Positions 18,055 through 26,832 of a DNA stretch of 64,000 nt are shown piece by piece (position 1 is the stretch's first letter; the number at the start of each line of letters is the position of its first letter). Both the position numbers and the translations under genes were made by a program. Below the pieces are notes generated by a model. That model saw only the letters and a program-made list of their open reading frames with translations, was not told the DNA's origin and ran no database searches. The DNA is from Roseobacter sp. MH60115 (GTDB taxonomy: Bacteria > Pseudomonadota > Alphaproteobacteria > Rhodobacterales > Rhodobacteraceae). The DNA is taken from NCBI RefSeq assembly GCF_015644665.1, contig NZ_JADOBQ010000005.1, positions 1 to 64,000 of the forward strand. Reading direction: 5' to 3'.

Positions 18055-18190
18055 GCAGATTGATCAGGGGCGATTTAGGGGGCCGGATGCAACGCTTACG
18101 AATGGCTGACAAATTTGCTGTTGAACAGATGCAAGTCGGATGGCATGCGTTACTTGACAGCCATCTTCTGCCAGGTACGGAACAGCGGCC

Positions 18191-18727
18191 ATGGATGACA
18201 TCGATCTGGTCAAGGCCGTGGCGTCGGGCGACAAGCGTGCCATGCATGCTTTCTACATGCGCCACAATGATGCCGTATATGCGTTTGCTTTTTCGCGTTG
18301 TGGGAATACAGACCTTGCCTCAGATTGCGTACATGACTCAATGCTCGACGTGTGGCGGTCTGCTTCCAGTTTCGCTGGTAAATCGAGCGTCAAAACCTGG
18401 CTCTTCTCCATTGCGCGCAACAAACTGATCGACGCCCTGCGTAAACGCGGCAAGTTGTCTTATGTCGATGAAGTTCCAGAGCTTGAGGATACTGCCCCCA
18501 ATCCCGAGGCGGCAGCAATTGCAGCGGCAGAAAGGGAGCGCCTGCACCACTGCATAGAGGGCTTATCAGGCCCGCAACGGTCTGCCATTCGCCTCGCGTT
18601 CCTGGAGGATTTAAGCTACCCGGAGATCGCGGAGGTGGAAGTTGTCCCCATCGGTACGATCAAAACCCGTGTTTTCCATGCCAAACAGGCTCTGATGCGC
18701 TGTCTTGAGGCCGGTCTGCGTCGATAG
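18191..18727 (+). CDS. ECF-type RNA polymerase sigma factor
   Basis: 178 residues with the two ECF domains. Region 2 spans about 10-85 (DCVHDSMLDVW, SVKTWLFSIARNKLIDALRKR) and region 4 about 120-172 (LSGPQRSAIRLAFLEDLSYPEIAEVEVVPIGTIKTRV). It directs RNA polymerase to alternative promoters, usually under control of an anti-sigma factor. The anti-sigma candidate lies directly downstream on the opposite strand, with six bases between stop codons, and a subtilase gene follows. The gene begins about 135 bases after the deleted IS element. The target promoters are unknown. Confidence 0.92.
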   Translation: MDDIDLVKAVASGDKRAMHAFYMRHNDAVYAFAFSRCGNTDLASDCVHDSMLDVWRSASSFAGKSSVKTWLFSIARNKLIDALRKRGKLSYVDEVPELEDTAPNPEAAAIAAAERERLHHCIEGLSGPQRSAIRLAFLEDLSYPEIAEVEVVPIGTIKTRVFHAKQALMRCLEAGLRR

Positions 18728-18732
18728 AGGCG

Positions 18733-19299
18733 CTACTCAGCAACAAACTCGACCAGCTCACGGCTGTTGTTCAAGACGTCCAGCGCCTCCTCGCGCAAGC
18801 CGGCTTCCGCGAAGGAGATGCGCATGAGGCCAAGCGCGCTGGGACCATCCGTGATTGTGCCGCCGAGCGGAGCGAGCAGGGCGGTAATCTCACCAACGGT
18901 CGCACTTTCAACAAACTTTACCTGGAACGCGAAGGCAGCAGGCTGTTCACTCGCCGTGCGGAACTCGCCCGGCACCTGGTTGATGCGCGGCCCGACCGTG
19001 ACCTGCCAGGCGGCGATGGCAAGCACCGCAACGGCAGCATATTTGAGTGTCTTTCGCCAAGGGCGCCTGTTGTCGTTCGCTGCCTGCGGTTCGGCATCTA
19101 TCTCAGCCGAAAGCCGATCCCAAACGGCGTCCGCGTTTTCGTGCCCTGGTGCCGAAGAAAGCTCGGCGCGGACGGACCGCATAAGATCCACTTCGGCCGC
19201 AAGGGACGTATCCTTGGCCATGCTCCTTTCAAATACATCTCGGTCTGACGAGGTCAGCCGATCCTGTAGATAGTCGAGTATGCTCTGGTCGCGATCCAC
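18733..19299 (-). CDS. membrane anti-sigma factor with a propeptide-like exported domain
   Basis: 188 residues from the GTG at 19299, which has GGCGGA before it; a TTG at 19323 would add eight residues. Residues 1-70 form a helical cytoplasmic region without the zinc-binding histidine/cysteine motif. One membrane helix lies at about 86-104. Residues 124-188 (FQVKFVESATVGEITALLA ... DGPSALGLMRISF ... EFVAE) resemble the small alpha-beta fold of subtilase propeptides (inhibitor I9-like). The sigma factor gene is convergent and the subtilase gene divergent. The role as inhibitor of the 18191 sigma factor is inferred from location and topology. Confidence 0.72.
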   Translation of the reverse strand: MDRDQSILDYLQDRLTSSDRDVFERSMAKDTSLAAEVDLMRSVRAELSSAPGHENADAVWDRLSAEIDAEPQAANDNRRPWRKTLKYAAVAVLAIAAWQVTVGPRINQVPGEFRTASEQPAAFAFQVKFVESATVGEITALLAPLGGTITDGPSALGLMRISFAEAGLREEALDVLNNSRELVEFVAE

Positions 19300-19482
19300 G
19301 CTTTTCCGCCCACTTCTTCGCAATGTTCATTTCTTTGTCGCACGATCTCACTTCATGGTTCAAAGTTATTGTGGTGAGTAACTGTTTTTCAGCTTTTGAT
19401 TGAACCAACTTGTTCTTCAACACGACTAACTTGTGTACGGTTGTGCGTCCGAGGCGTGGTCAGTCGGAAAGGAAAGTATTGC

Positions 19483-20649
19483 ATGTTCCAGATTGCACCT
19501 CTCTTTCGGGGGTTGGCAGCGATAGGTCTTGGTTTCGCACTGCTGGGTTGCGTGCTCTCGCAGGAACAGGCGCTACCCAGTGCTGTTCGCGCTGATGTTG
19601 TGGGGCCGCGAAAGATCATCGCACTGGTGCCTGACCCCGAGAGCGCGGCACAGATGCGTCAGGCAACCCGATCGGCAGGATATCAAGAGCTTGATGTGAC
19701 CCGCTTGGGCGGCCTTGACCTGACGATGCTGACCTATCGGATGCCAGATGGCGTCACGGGAGCCCAGGCGATTGCCGCGCTCGAAGCCGCGGTTCCCACA
19801 TCCACGGTTGGGGTCAACCACGCCTATCGCTTGCAGCAACAGCAAGGCGCGGCGCAGGCGCTGGATTACGCGGACACCATGATGCGTTGGAGTGAAGGGG
19901 GATGCGCTGCGCGCGTGCCGATTGGTCTGATTGATACCGCAATCGACGCGACATCGCCTGCATTGGCTGGCGCCGAGGTGATCACAAGAGCATTTTTTGA
20001 AGGTCCTTCGGCCAAAGCAACGCATGGAACTGATGTGGCGGCGGTTCTGGCAAACCCGGATCGCCTGCGCGGCGTGAGAATTTACAGTGCAAATGTGTTT
20101 GGTCAGCCTGAGGCGGGGGATCCCGTGGCGGGGGCGGATGCCTTGGTGCGTGCGCTTGACTGGTTGTCGGGTGAAGAGGTGCGCCTCGTCAATCTTGCGC
20201 TCGCGGGCCCCTACAACAAACTCCTGAATCTCGCCGTTGACCGGGCCGCCGCGCGGGGTCTTATTCTGGTTGCCGCAGTCGGCAACGAGGGGCCGACCGT
20301 TGATCCACTCTATCCGGCCGGTTTCGAAGAGGTGATCGCAGTCACGGCCGTTGATGTGGAAGGTCGCATCTACCGCAATGCAGTCCGCGGACCGCACGTG
20401 GATGTCGCGGCACCCGGTGTTGACGTTATGCTCCCCACCGCCGGGCGCCTGCGCTTTGTCACCGGCACCTCGATTGCCACGCCCTTCGTGACAGCACGGC
20501 TTGCAGCCGATCCGGCTGTTGCTGCCGCGCGGAACGTTTCGGAAGCCCGCAGCAGGCTCGCGGAGACAAGCGCCGAGCTTGGTCCCGAAGGCCGCGACAC
20601 AGTGTTTGGATACGGGCTTGCCCTTGCGGAAAACATTTGTGGCGAGTGA
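19483..20649 (+). CDS. subtilisin-like serine protease, lipoprotein (S8)
   Basis: 388 residues from the ATG at 19483, with GGAAAGGAAAG upstream. A lipobox LLGC (Cys23) predicts a lipid-anchored protein, probably in the outer membrane since no Asp follows the cysteine. Residues 40-118 look like a propeptide. The subtilase catalytic residues are Asp151 (LIDTAID), His181 (THGTDVA), Asn268 (VGNEG) and Ser330 (GTSIATP), all in canonical motifs. The gene is divergent from the anti-sigma gene, 183 bases apart, so the protease probably belongs to the same regulatory circuit, as target gene or as sensor. Confidence 0.9.
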   Translation: MFQIAPLFRGLAAIGLGFALLGCVLSQEQALPSAVRADVVGPRKIIALVPDPESAAQMRQATRSAGYQELDVTRLGGLDLTMLTYRMPDGVTGAQAIAALEAAVPTSTVGVNHAYRLQQQQGAAQALDYADTMMRWSEGGCAARVPIGLIDTAIDATSPALAGAEVITRAFFEGPSAKATHGTDVAAVLANPDRLRGVRIYSANVFGQPEAGDPVAGADALVRALDWLSGEEVRLVNLALAGPYNKLLNLAVDRAAARGLILVAAVGNEGPTVDPLYPAGFEEVIAVTAVDVEGRIYRNAVRGPHVDVAAPGVDVMLPTAGRLRFVTGTSIATPFVTARLAADPAVAAARNVSEARSRLAETSAELGPEGRDTVFGYGLALAENICGE

Positions 20650-20951
20650 GCTAACGTCAGTTCAACCCTTGCCTCCGGGAGGGCCGCACTGACCTCTATT
20701 GCTCGCTTCTTGGGCCACGCCCGGCGACTGCCCAATGCGGGCCGGATCGTGAGGGCGTTTTCCTGACGATGTGCGGCCAACAGCACAGATCACTTTAGCC
20801 CGCTTCTTAAGGCCGGAGTATTCCACATCTTCACTGGAAACGGCTTTGCGAGCCAGTGCGGATTTGCCATACGGTATCATCGTGTTGATCCACATTGGAC
20901 AAGACACGATGAAGGTACGGACGGTTCATTTTCCTTCATACACGGAACAAA
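20650..20951. other. intergenic stretch, no supported gene
   Basis: About 300 bases between the subtilase stop and the terminator of the RTX gene. A minus-strand frame at 20662-20907 is open but has no ribosome binding site or recognisable similarity. Nothing else is visible. Confidence 0.4.
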
Positions 20952-20976
20952 CCCCGCCAGCTGGAAGCTGGCGGGG
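20952..20976 (-). terminator. intrinsic terminator of the RTX gene
   Basis: A perfect 11-base-pair stem (CCCCGCCAGCT and AGCTGGCGGGG) with a three-base loop, followed on the minus strand by TTTGTT. It lies 26 bases beyond the stop codon of the RTX gene. Confidence 0.85.
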
Positions 20977-21001
20977 CCGTGGGCCATGATGTTACATTTA
21001 A

Positions 21002-22657
21002 CTACGCAATCATGAAATCATCGGCACCAAAGTCGGTGACCAGGGTATCTTCGAATGTGATCACCTTGTTGTTGAGGGCCAGTTCCACGTCGTCCCCAAC
21101 CTGGCTCAAGTTGGCGAGCAGGTTTTCGGTCGTCACGTTGGGGTCTGTCGTCAAGAACGCCAACTGATCAACACCGACTTCGAAGTCGAGGATGACATCG
21201 ACGCCGATATCCTCTTCGAAGAACACGAAGGTGTCGGCCCCTTCGCCACCTGCCATGATGTCATCCCCGGCGCCGCCGCGGATCACATTGTCCTGGTCGT
21301 TGCCGATGATGACATCGTTGCTGTCGGTCCCGGTGACGTTCTCGAAGTTGACGGCAGAGGCGTCTTGGCCAGCCCTATTGTCGATCTCGATGGCGCCGGT
21401 CTCGAGGTTCACGCTGATGGGACCCGACGCCTGGCTGAAGTCCAACGTATCCACGCCATCGCCGCCATCCAGATCCAGCTTGATCTCATTCAGCACGTCG
21501 CCGGTGATCACCGCCTTATCCTCGCCGCCGCCAAAGTTGGTCTCCTGCACTTCGGTGTTGCGGATGTCGAGCTGGAAGAGGCCGCGTTCGGTCTGGCCGT
21601 TGACCTCGATGCGGGCGAACTGGATGCCCTCATCGGTGACCGAGAACTCGGCCACATCGTCGTTCTGCAGATCATCGTTCACGAGATCGGTGTCGAAGTT
21701 GACCTGCTGGATGTCATAGCCCTTGCCGCCATCCATCAGGTCCGAGCCGTCGCCGTTGTTCCAGACCAGCAGGTCATCGCCACGCCCGCCGAACATCTCG
21801 TCGTTGCCTTTGTTGCCGATGATGGTGTCGTCGCCGCCCTTGCCGAAGAGCTTGTCGTCACCATCGTTACCGGACAGGATGTTATCCTGCTTGTCGCCCC
21901 GGATTTTGTCATCGAAGATGGTGCCCACGACATTCTCGAAGTTCTCAGCATGCGAGTCGTTCAGCGTGCCTTTCTTGAGGTTCACCTTGACCGCCTCGGC
22001 GGCCTGCGACAGATCCAACGTATCCACGCCATCGCCGCCATCGAGGTCGAGCTTGATCTCGTTCAGCACGTCGCCGGTGATCACCGCCTTATCCTCGCCG
22101 CCGCCAAAGTTGGTCTCCTGCACTTCGGTGTTGCGGATGTCGAGCTGGAAGAGGCCGCGTTCGGTCTGGCCGTTGACCTCGATGCGGGCGAACTGGATGC
22201 CCTCATCGGTGACCGAGAACTCGGCCACATCGTCGTTCTGCAGATCATCGTTCACGAGATCGGTGTCGAAGTTGACCTGCTGGATGTCATAGCCCTTGCC
22301 GCCATCCATCAGGTCCGAGCCGTCGCCGTTGTTCCAGACCAGCAGGTCATCGCCACGCCCGCCGAACATTTCGTCGTCGCCTTTGTTGCCGACCACGCGG
22401 TCGTTGCCAAAGCCGCCGGAGACATAATCGTCGCCATCACCACCTTCGACGGTATCGTCTCCAAAACCGCCAAAGAGCATGTCGTCGCCGAGGTCGCCAG
22501 CGATCTTGTCATTGCCAAACAGGCCAAAAACGAGGTCGTCTCCATCCTTGGCGGTAATGTTGTCATCGCCGAACGTCCCAATAATCAGGTCGTTCCTGTC
22601 TGTGCCGTGAATCGTGTTGTTGCCGAAAATTAGATTGAAAAAGTTAAAGCTGGGCAT
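21002..22657 (-). CDS. RTX calcium-binding repeat protein
   Basis: 551 residues from the ATG at 22657, which has GGAG six bases upstream. Glycine/aspartate nonapeptide repeats (GGxGxDxLx type, such as FGGFGDDTVEGGDGDDYVSGG) occur in three blocks at about 15-105, 265-305 and 455-485. They alternate with two almost identical beta-rich modules (about 100-235 and 290-425; opening GRGDDLLVWNNGDGSD). The C-terminal 60 residues (FVFFEEDIGVDVILDFEVGVD) are the usual signal region for type I secretion. No secretion genes are nearby. The protein is probably exported and bound to calcium; I see no enzymatic domain. Confidence 0.88.
   Translation of the reverse strand: MPSFNFFNLIFGNNTIHGTDRNDLIIGTFGDDNITAKDGDDLVFGLFGNDKIAGDLGDDMLFGGFGDDTVEGGDGDDYVSGGFGNDRVVGNKGDDEMFGGRGDDLLVWNNGDGSDLMDGGKGYDIQQVNFDTDLVNDDLQNDDVAEFSVTDEGIQFARIEVNGQTERGLFQLDIRNTEVQETNFGGGEDKAVITGDVLNEIKLDLDGGDGVDTLDLSQAAEAVKVNLKKGTLNDSHAENFENVVGTIFDDKIRGDKQDNILSGNDGDDKLFGKGGDDTIIGNKGNDEMFGGRGDDLLVWNNGDGSDLMDGGKGYDIQQVNFDTDLVNDDLQNDDVAEFSVTDEGIQFARIEVNGQTERGLFQLDIRNTEVQETNFGGGEDKAVITGDVLNEIKLDLDGGDGVDTLDFSQASGPISVNLETGAIEIDNRAGQDASAVNFENVTGTDSNDVIIGNDQDNVIRGGAGDDIMAGGEGADTFVFFEEDIGVDVILDFEVGVDQLAFLTTDPNVTTENLLANLSQVGDDVELALNNKVITFEDTLVTDFGADDFMIA
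21441..21787 (-). repeat. direct repeat within the RTX gene, copy 2
   Basis: Nearly identical at DNA level to 22014-22360, offset 573 bases (191 codons). It encodes the second beta-rich module. Only a few bases differ by eye, mostly near the 21470-21490 end. Confidence 0.9.
22014..22360 (-). repeat. direct repeat within the RTX gene, copy 1
   Basis: Partner of 21441-21787. The near identity, including third codon positions, points to a recent duplication or gene conversion, not old divergence under protein-level selection. Confidence 0.9.
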
Positions 22658-23048
22658 TGGTTTCTCCATCCACAAATCGTTTCAAACAAATATCGCCGGT
22701 GGCTTTCCAAGGGCTGACCTGATCAAATAAGACCATGGTCATTGCGCTCTTGCCCGCCGGGATAACCGTTGGTCGTACGGGGATGCAGGATGGTTCAAAA
22801 AAAATCTGCAAGTTAGAATATGGGGTCCGATTCGGACAGTCACCCATCATGCCCCTGGACTTTCGTCAGCCTGCGGATGCCGTTCATTGCTGCCGGTCAA
22901 GGGGCGATCGCGCGACGCTATCCGTGGCGCTGCGCGTGATCGGCAGCGCTTGTTGCCACGTCCACGTGCGTAAAATGTAGTCAGGGTAACTCGGCGGTGC
23001 TCCCGTGACAGGTTTAGCATTGACACTTGGACGCGCGTTATGTCGGAT
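22658..23048. other. divergent promoter region of the RTX gene and the peptide transport operon
   Basis: About 390 bases without a supported gene. It should carry promoters for both flanking transcription units. A TTGACA at 23020 could be a -35 box for the plus-strand operon, though no convincing -10 box follows at the right distance. Confidence 0.45.
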
Positions 23049-23065
23049 ACCAATATGAAATTGGT
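23049..23065. promoter_or_regulatory. inverted repeat, probable GntR/FadR-type operator
   Basis: ACCAAT and ATTGGT flank five bases in a perfect inverted repeat, 38 bases before the first gene of the transport operon. Regulators of the FadR/FCD group bind sites built on TGGT/ACCA half sites. The operon's last gene encodes such a regulator, so autoregulation is likely. This is inferred from sequence only. Confidence 0.6.
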
Positions 23066-23102
23066 TCGCATCTTCATGCATTCGATGTCGTAAGGCTCTG
23101 CA

Positions 23103-24134
23103 GTGTCAAAGGATACGCATGATTGGCAGGCTGGTCCACCTCAGCGATCTGGTGCTTGCGCCATGGAATTGACGGGCTTGGCCCTGCGTTTTCGCGGACA
23201 GTCAAATGATGTTGTGGATGACGTCTCCCTTTCTGCCAGATCGGGTGAAGTGCTGTGCGTTGTTGGTGAGTCCGGCTGCGGCAAGAGCGTCACCGCGATG
23301 GCGCTCATGGGCTTACTCCCGCCAGATTCTTCTGTAATTTCATCTGGAAATCTGAAGGTTGGCGAAGATACTTTCGACCTGACGCGCGATGTCTTGCCGC
23401 GTTCGATGCGTGGCAGCCGCATCGCGATGATCTTTCAGGAGCCAATGACATCCCTGAACCCGGCCTTTCGCATCGGGGATCAAATCTGCGAGGCAATCGT
23501 TCAACACAGTGGCGCCACACGCCCGGAAGCGCTCGCCCGCGCCGAAGATATGCTGCAGCGCGTTGGCATTGCCAATCCGTCGCAGCGGCTGTTTGAATAT
23601 CCGCACCAATTGTCCGGTGGTATGCGTCAACGGGTCATGATCGCCATGGCCCTGGCCAACGATCCCCAGGTTCTGATCGCAGATGAACCGACAACTGCGC
23701 TCGACGTGACGATCCAGGCGCAAATTCTCGACCTGATCCGGGACCTGCGCGACGATACCGGGATGAGCACCATCATGATCACCCATGATCTTGGTGTTGT
23801 GGCCGAGATCGCCGATCGCGTGGCCGTCATGTATGGTGGTCAGGTGGTTGAGCAAGGGCCGGTAAGAGAGGTTTTTGACAATCCCCAGCATCCCTACACG
23901 ATAGGCCTGATGAGCGCGATGCCCGGGCTGGACCGTCCGGGCGAGCGGTTGGCGATTGTTCCCGGCACGGTGCCGACCATCGCGAATATGCCGGAGGGGT
24001 GCCGTTTTCGAACCCGGTGTGCCTTCGCCGCGGCGACCTGTGCGGGGCGGCCCGCCTTGTCGGAGATTGCGCCGCAGCACCATGTCGCATGCCACTTCGC
24101 GCCCCTCGAAGAACACATAGAGGTGGCCCCTTGA
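23103..24134 (+). CDS. peptide ABC transporter ATP-binding protein (DppD/OppD type)
   Basis: 343 residues from a GTG with TAAGG before it. Walker A (GESGCGKS) is near residue 57, the signature motif LSGGMRQR near 165 and Walker B ([12 protein letters not shown]) near 187. The C-terminal oligopeptide-transporter extension has its cysteine-containing motif ([10 protein letters not shown]). It energises import together with the 24131 ATPase, the permeases at 26833 and 27779 and the binding protein at 25252. The stop overlaps the next start. Confidence 0.9.
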   Translation: MSKDTHDWQAGPPQRSGACAMELTGLALRFRGQSNDVVDDVSLSARSGEVLCVVGESGCGKSVTAMALMGLLPPDSSVISSGNLKVGEDTFDLTRDVLPRSMRGSRIAMIFQEPMTSLNPAFRIGDQICEAIVQHSGATRPEALARAEDMLQRVGIANPSQRLFEYPHQLSGGMRQRVMIAMALANDPQVLIADEPTTALDVTIQAQILDLIRDLRDDTGMSTIMITHDLGVVAEIADRVAVMYGGQVVEQGPVREVFDNPQHPYTIGLMSAMPGLDRPGERLAIVPGTVPTIANMPEGCRFRTRCAFAAATCAGRPALSEIAPQHHVACHFAPLEEHIEVAP

Positions 24135-25234
24135 GCCAGGATGTCATCCTCGAAGCCATAGATGTGGCGAAGCATTTTGGAACGCATGCCGGCTGGCTGT
24201 CCCGGAGGCCCGTCGTGCAGGCGGTCGATGGGGTCTCGCTCGCGGTGCGACGCGGTGAGACTTTTGCGATTGTGGGCGAGAGCGGTTGCGGAAAATCGAC
24301 GCTCGCGCGCGTTCTGATGCGGCTTCTGACGCCGACATCGGGCGATGTGCTGTTTGACGGACAACAGGTCAGTGCGATTCAAGGAGACGCGCTGAGGACG
24401 CTGCGCCGGGACATGCAGTTTATCTTCCAGGACCCTTTCTCCTCGCTCAATCCGCGGATGACGGTGGGCAAGCTTGTGGGGGAGCCGCTGGAAATTCACG
24501 CCCCCGAGTTGTCACCGCAGGATCGTCGCGCCAAGGTCGCGAAGCTTCTGCGCCAGGTGGGGTTGCGTACGGAACACGCGGACAGGTATCCGCATGAATT
24601 CAGCGGAGGTCAGCGGCAGCGCATCGGCATCGCGCGCGCCCTTGCCTCCGGGCCGAAACTGATCATAGGGGATGAGCCGGTGTCGGCCCTGGATGTCTCC
24701 GTGCAGGCGCAGGTGATCAACCTGTTGGGCGATCTGTCCCGCGATCTGGGGCTGACCCTCGTGATCATTGCCCATGATCTGGGCGTGATCCGGCACATGA
24801 GTGACCGCGTCGCCGTGATGTATCTGGGTCGGATTGTCGAGATCGGCACGACGGAAGAGGTCTTTGCGGACCCTAAACACCCCTACACACAGGCGCTTTT
24901 GGCCGCGATCCCGTCCATGGACGGACCTGTGACAGACCATAGTGCGACGGTTCACGGCGAAATGCCCAGCCCGTCGGACCCGCCGCCGGGCTGCCGGTTC
25001 CATACGCGCTGCCCGCACGCGCAGGCGCTTTGCAAGACCCAGGCGCCGCACCTGAATGCCTTGCAGGATGCATCCCATCAAGTCGCCTGCCATTTCGCGG
25101 AGACGTTGCAACGACGCCTCCCACCAACCACCGTGACACAGAAATCCAAGACTGCCGAAGCACGTTTTGCGCTCTACCGCGCAGCGACAGAAGGCGGCAC
25201 CGTCAAGCATAACGCAAAACAAAAACGAACATGA
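24131..25234 (+). CDS. peptide ABC transporter ATP-binding protein (DppF/OppF type)
   Basis: 367 residues if it starts at the TTG at 24131, which overlaps the stop of the previous gene by three bases; this gives a family-like N-terminus (LEAIDVAKHFGT). Walker A is GESGCGKS, the signature FSGGQRQR, Walker B LIIGDEPVSALD. The PPGCRFHTRCPHA motif of the family lies near the end, followed by an unusually long tail of about 55 residues. It is the second ATPase of a heterodimeric dipeptide or oligopeptide importer. Confidence 0.88.
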   Translation: MSQDVILEAIDVAKHFGTHAGWLSRRPVVQAVDGVSLAVRRGETFAIVGESGCGKSTLARVLMRLLTPTSGDVLFDGQQVSAIQGDALRTLRRDMQFIFQDPFSSLNPRMTVGKLVGEPLEIHAPELSPQDRRAKVAKLLRQVGLRTEHADRYPHEFSGGQRQRIGIARALASGPKLIIGDEPVSALDVSVQAQVINLLGDLSRDLGLTLVIIAHDLGVIRHMSDRVAVMYLGRIVEIGTTEEVFADPKHPYTQALLAAIPSMDGPVTDHSATVHGEMPSPSDPPPGCRFHTRCPHAQALCKTQAPHLNALQDASHQVACHFAETLQRRLPPTTVTQKSKTAEARFALYRAATEGGTVKHNAKQKRT

Positions 25235-25251
25235 ACAGAGAGGATTTGACC

Positions 25252-26772
25252 ATGTCATCGATAAAAAAGGCCATGATCACTGCGCTGATTGGCGCAACCG
25301 CGCTCACCGCCAGCCCGGCGCTTGCCAAGGATTTACGGATCGCGTTGCAATCGGACGCGGACGTGCTGGACCCCGACCAGTCGCGCACATTTGTAGGGCG
25401 GATTGTGTATGCCTCGATGTGCGACAAACTGGTGGACATCACACCTGACCTTGAGATCATCCCGCAGCTTGCCACGTCCTGGAGCACCTCTGACGATGGC
25501 ACCGCGATCACGATGCAGTTGCGTGAGGGCGTCGTGTTCCATGACGGCACGCCGTTCAACGCCGAGGCCGTCGCCGCCAATATTGAACGCTCGCAAACGC
25601 TGGAGACGTCCCGGCGCAAGTCGGAGCTGGCCTCGATCACCGGGACCGAAGTCACCGGTGAGTATGAGATTGTGCTGACCCTCGCGGGACCCGATGCCAC
25701 CCTGATGGCGCAGCTGGCGGACCGCGCTGGCATGATGGTCTCACCCACCGCTGCTGCGGCTGCGGGAGATGATTTCGGCCTGAACCCGGTCTGCTCCGGC
25801 GCATTCAGCTTCACCGAGCGGGTGGCGCAAGACAAGATCGTCCTGACCAAATTCGATGACTATTGGAACGCCGATGCGATCCACTTTGACAGCGTCACCT
25901 TCCTGCCGATCCCCGACACGACCGTGCGTCTGGCGAACCTGCAGGCGGGTGACATCGACATGCTGGAGCGCTTGAATGCAACGGACCTGACCCAAGCGAA
26001 CAACGATCCCGATATCGTCGTGGATAGCGCCGTCTCGCTGGGCTATCAGGCGATCACTTTCAACATCGGGAACGGCCCCCGAGGCGACAATCCCTGGGGC
26101 AATGACAAGCGTCTGCGTCAGGCGCTGAGCTATGCTGTGGACCGCGAGGCCCTGAACCAGGTGGTTTTTGAGGGGGCATTTGCCCCCGGCAACCAACCGT
26201 TCCCATCGACATCGCCCTGGTACAATCAATCACTGCCACTGGAGGCCCGTGACATCGACAAGGCCAAGGCCCTGCTGGCTGAGGCGGGCTTTCCCGATGG
26301 GCTGGAGCTGGAGGTTCAGGTGCCCAATTCCACAGAACCGCTGGCTGTGATGCAGGTTGTCCAGGCCATGGCCGCCGAGGCCGGGATCGATATCAAGCTG
26401 ACCTCCAAGGAATTTGCCACACTGCTGGCCGATCAATCCGCCGGTGACTACACCGCAAGCCAGATCGGTTGGTCGGGTCGTGTGGACCCGGACGGCAACA
26501 ACCATCCGTTTGTGACCACAAATGGCGGGATCAACGACTCCAAATACTCCAACCCCAAGATGGATGAGTTGATGGATGCGGCGCGCGTGGCGGGCAGCTC
26601 GGAGGAGCGCAAGGCGCTTTACGATGAGGCCATGACGATCCTGCTGGACGATCTGAATCGCGTGTTTCTGTATCACGTCAACTGGATCTGGGCCTACAGC
26701 GACAAGATGAAGGGCTTCACTCCCTATCCCGATGGCATGATCCGCCTCGAAAACGTGACCTGGGAAGAGTGA
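25252..26772 (+). CDS. peptide-type ABC transporter substrate-binding protein
   Basis: 506 residues from the ATG at 25252 with GAGG upstream; the ATG at 25231 would place seven residues before the signal. The signal peptide ends at ALA-KD. The mature protein is a family 5 solute-binding protein (opening LRIALQSDADVLDPDQS; ITMQLREGVVFHDGTPFNAEAV). It delivers substrate to the permeases encoded next. The neighbouring gamma-glutamyltransferase suggests gamma-glutamyl compounds or glutathione-like peptides as ligands, but the sequence does not show this. Confidence 0.9.
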   Translation: MSSIKKAMITALIGATALTASPALAKDLRIALQSDADVLDPDQSRTFVGRIVYASMCDKLVDITPDLEIIPQLATSWSTSDDGTAITMQLREGVVFHDGTPFNAEAVAANIERSQTLETSRRKSELASITGTEVTGEYEIVLTLAGPDATLMAQLADRAGMMVSPTAAAAAGDDFGLNPVCSGAFSFTERVAQDKIVLTKFDDYWNADAIHFDSVTFLPIPDTTVRLANLQAGDIDMLERLNATDLTQANNDPDIVVDSAVSLGYQAITFNIGNGPRGDNPWGNDKRLRQALSYAVDREALNQVVFEGAFAPGNQPFPSTSPWYNQSLPLEARDIDKAKALLAEAGFPDGLELEVQVPNSTEPLAVMQVVQAMAAEAGIDIKLTSKEFATLLADQSAGDYTASQIGWSGRVDPDGNNHPFVTTNGGINDSKYSNPKMDELMDAARVAGSSEERKALYDEAMTILLDDLNRVFLYHVNWIWAYSDKMKGFTPYPDGMIRLENVTWEE

Positions 26773-26832
26773 TCTTTCCTGCCCGCGCCGCCTGTCAGGG
26801 TGGCGTGGGCGCTTTCCTGCTGAGGCTGTGAC

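Noticed and set aside
21441-22360. Regular repeats that might suggest a CRISPR array
   Set aside because: The repeats are coding, in frame, and only two long copies plus short RTX nonapeptides exist; there are no equal spacers and no cas genes.
21365-22633. A 422-codon open frame on the plus strand opposite the RTX gene
   Set aside because: It is the mirror of the repetitive RTX coding sequence, with low-complexity valine/alanine/aspartate composition, and the RTX gene has a clear ribosome binding site, repeats and terminator.
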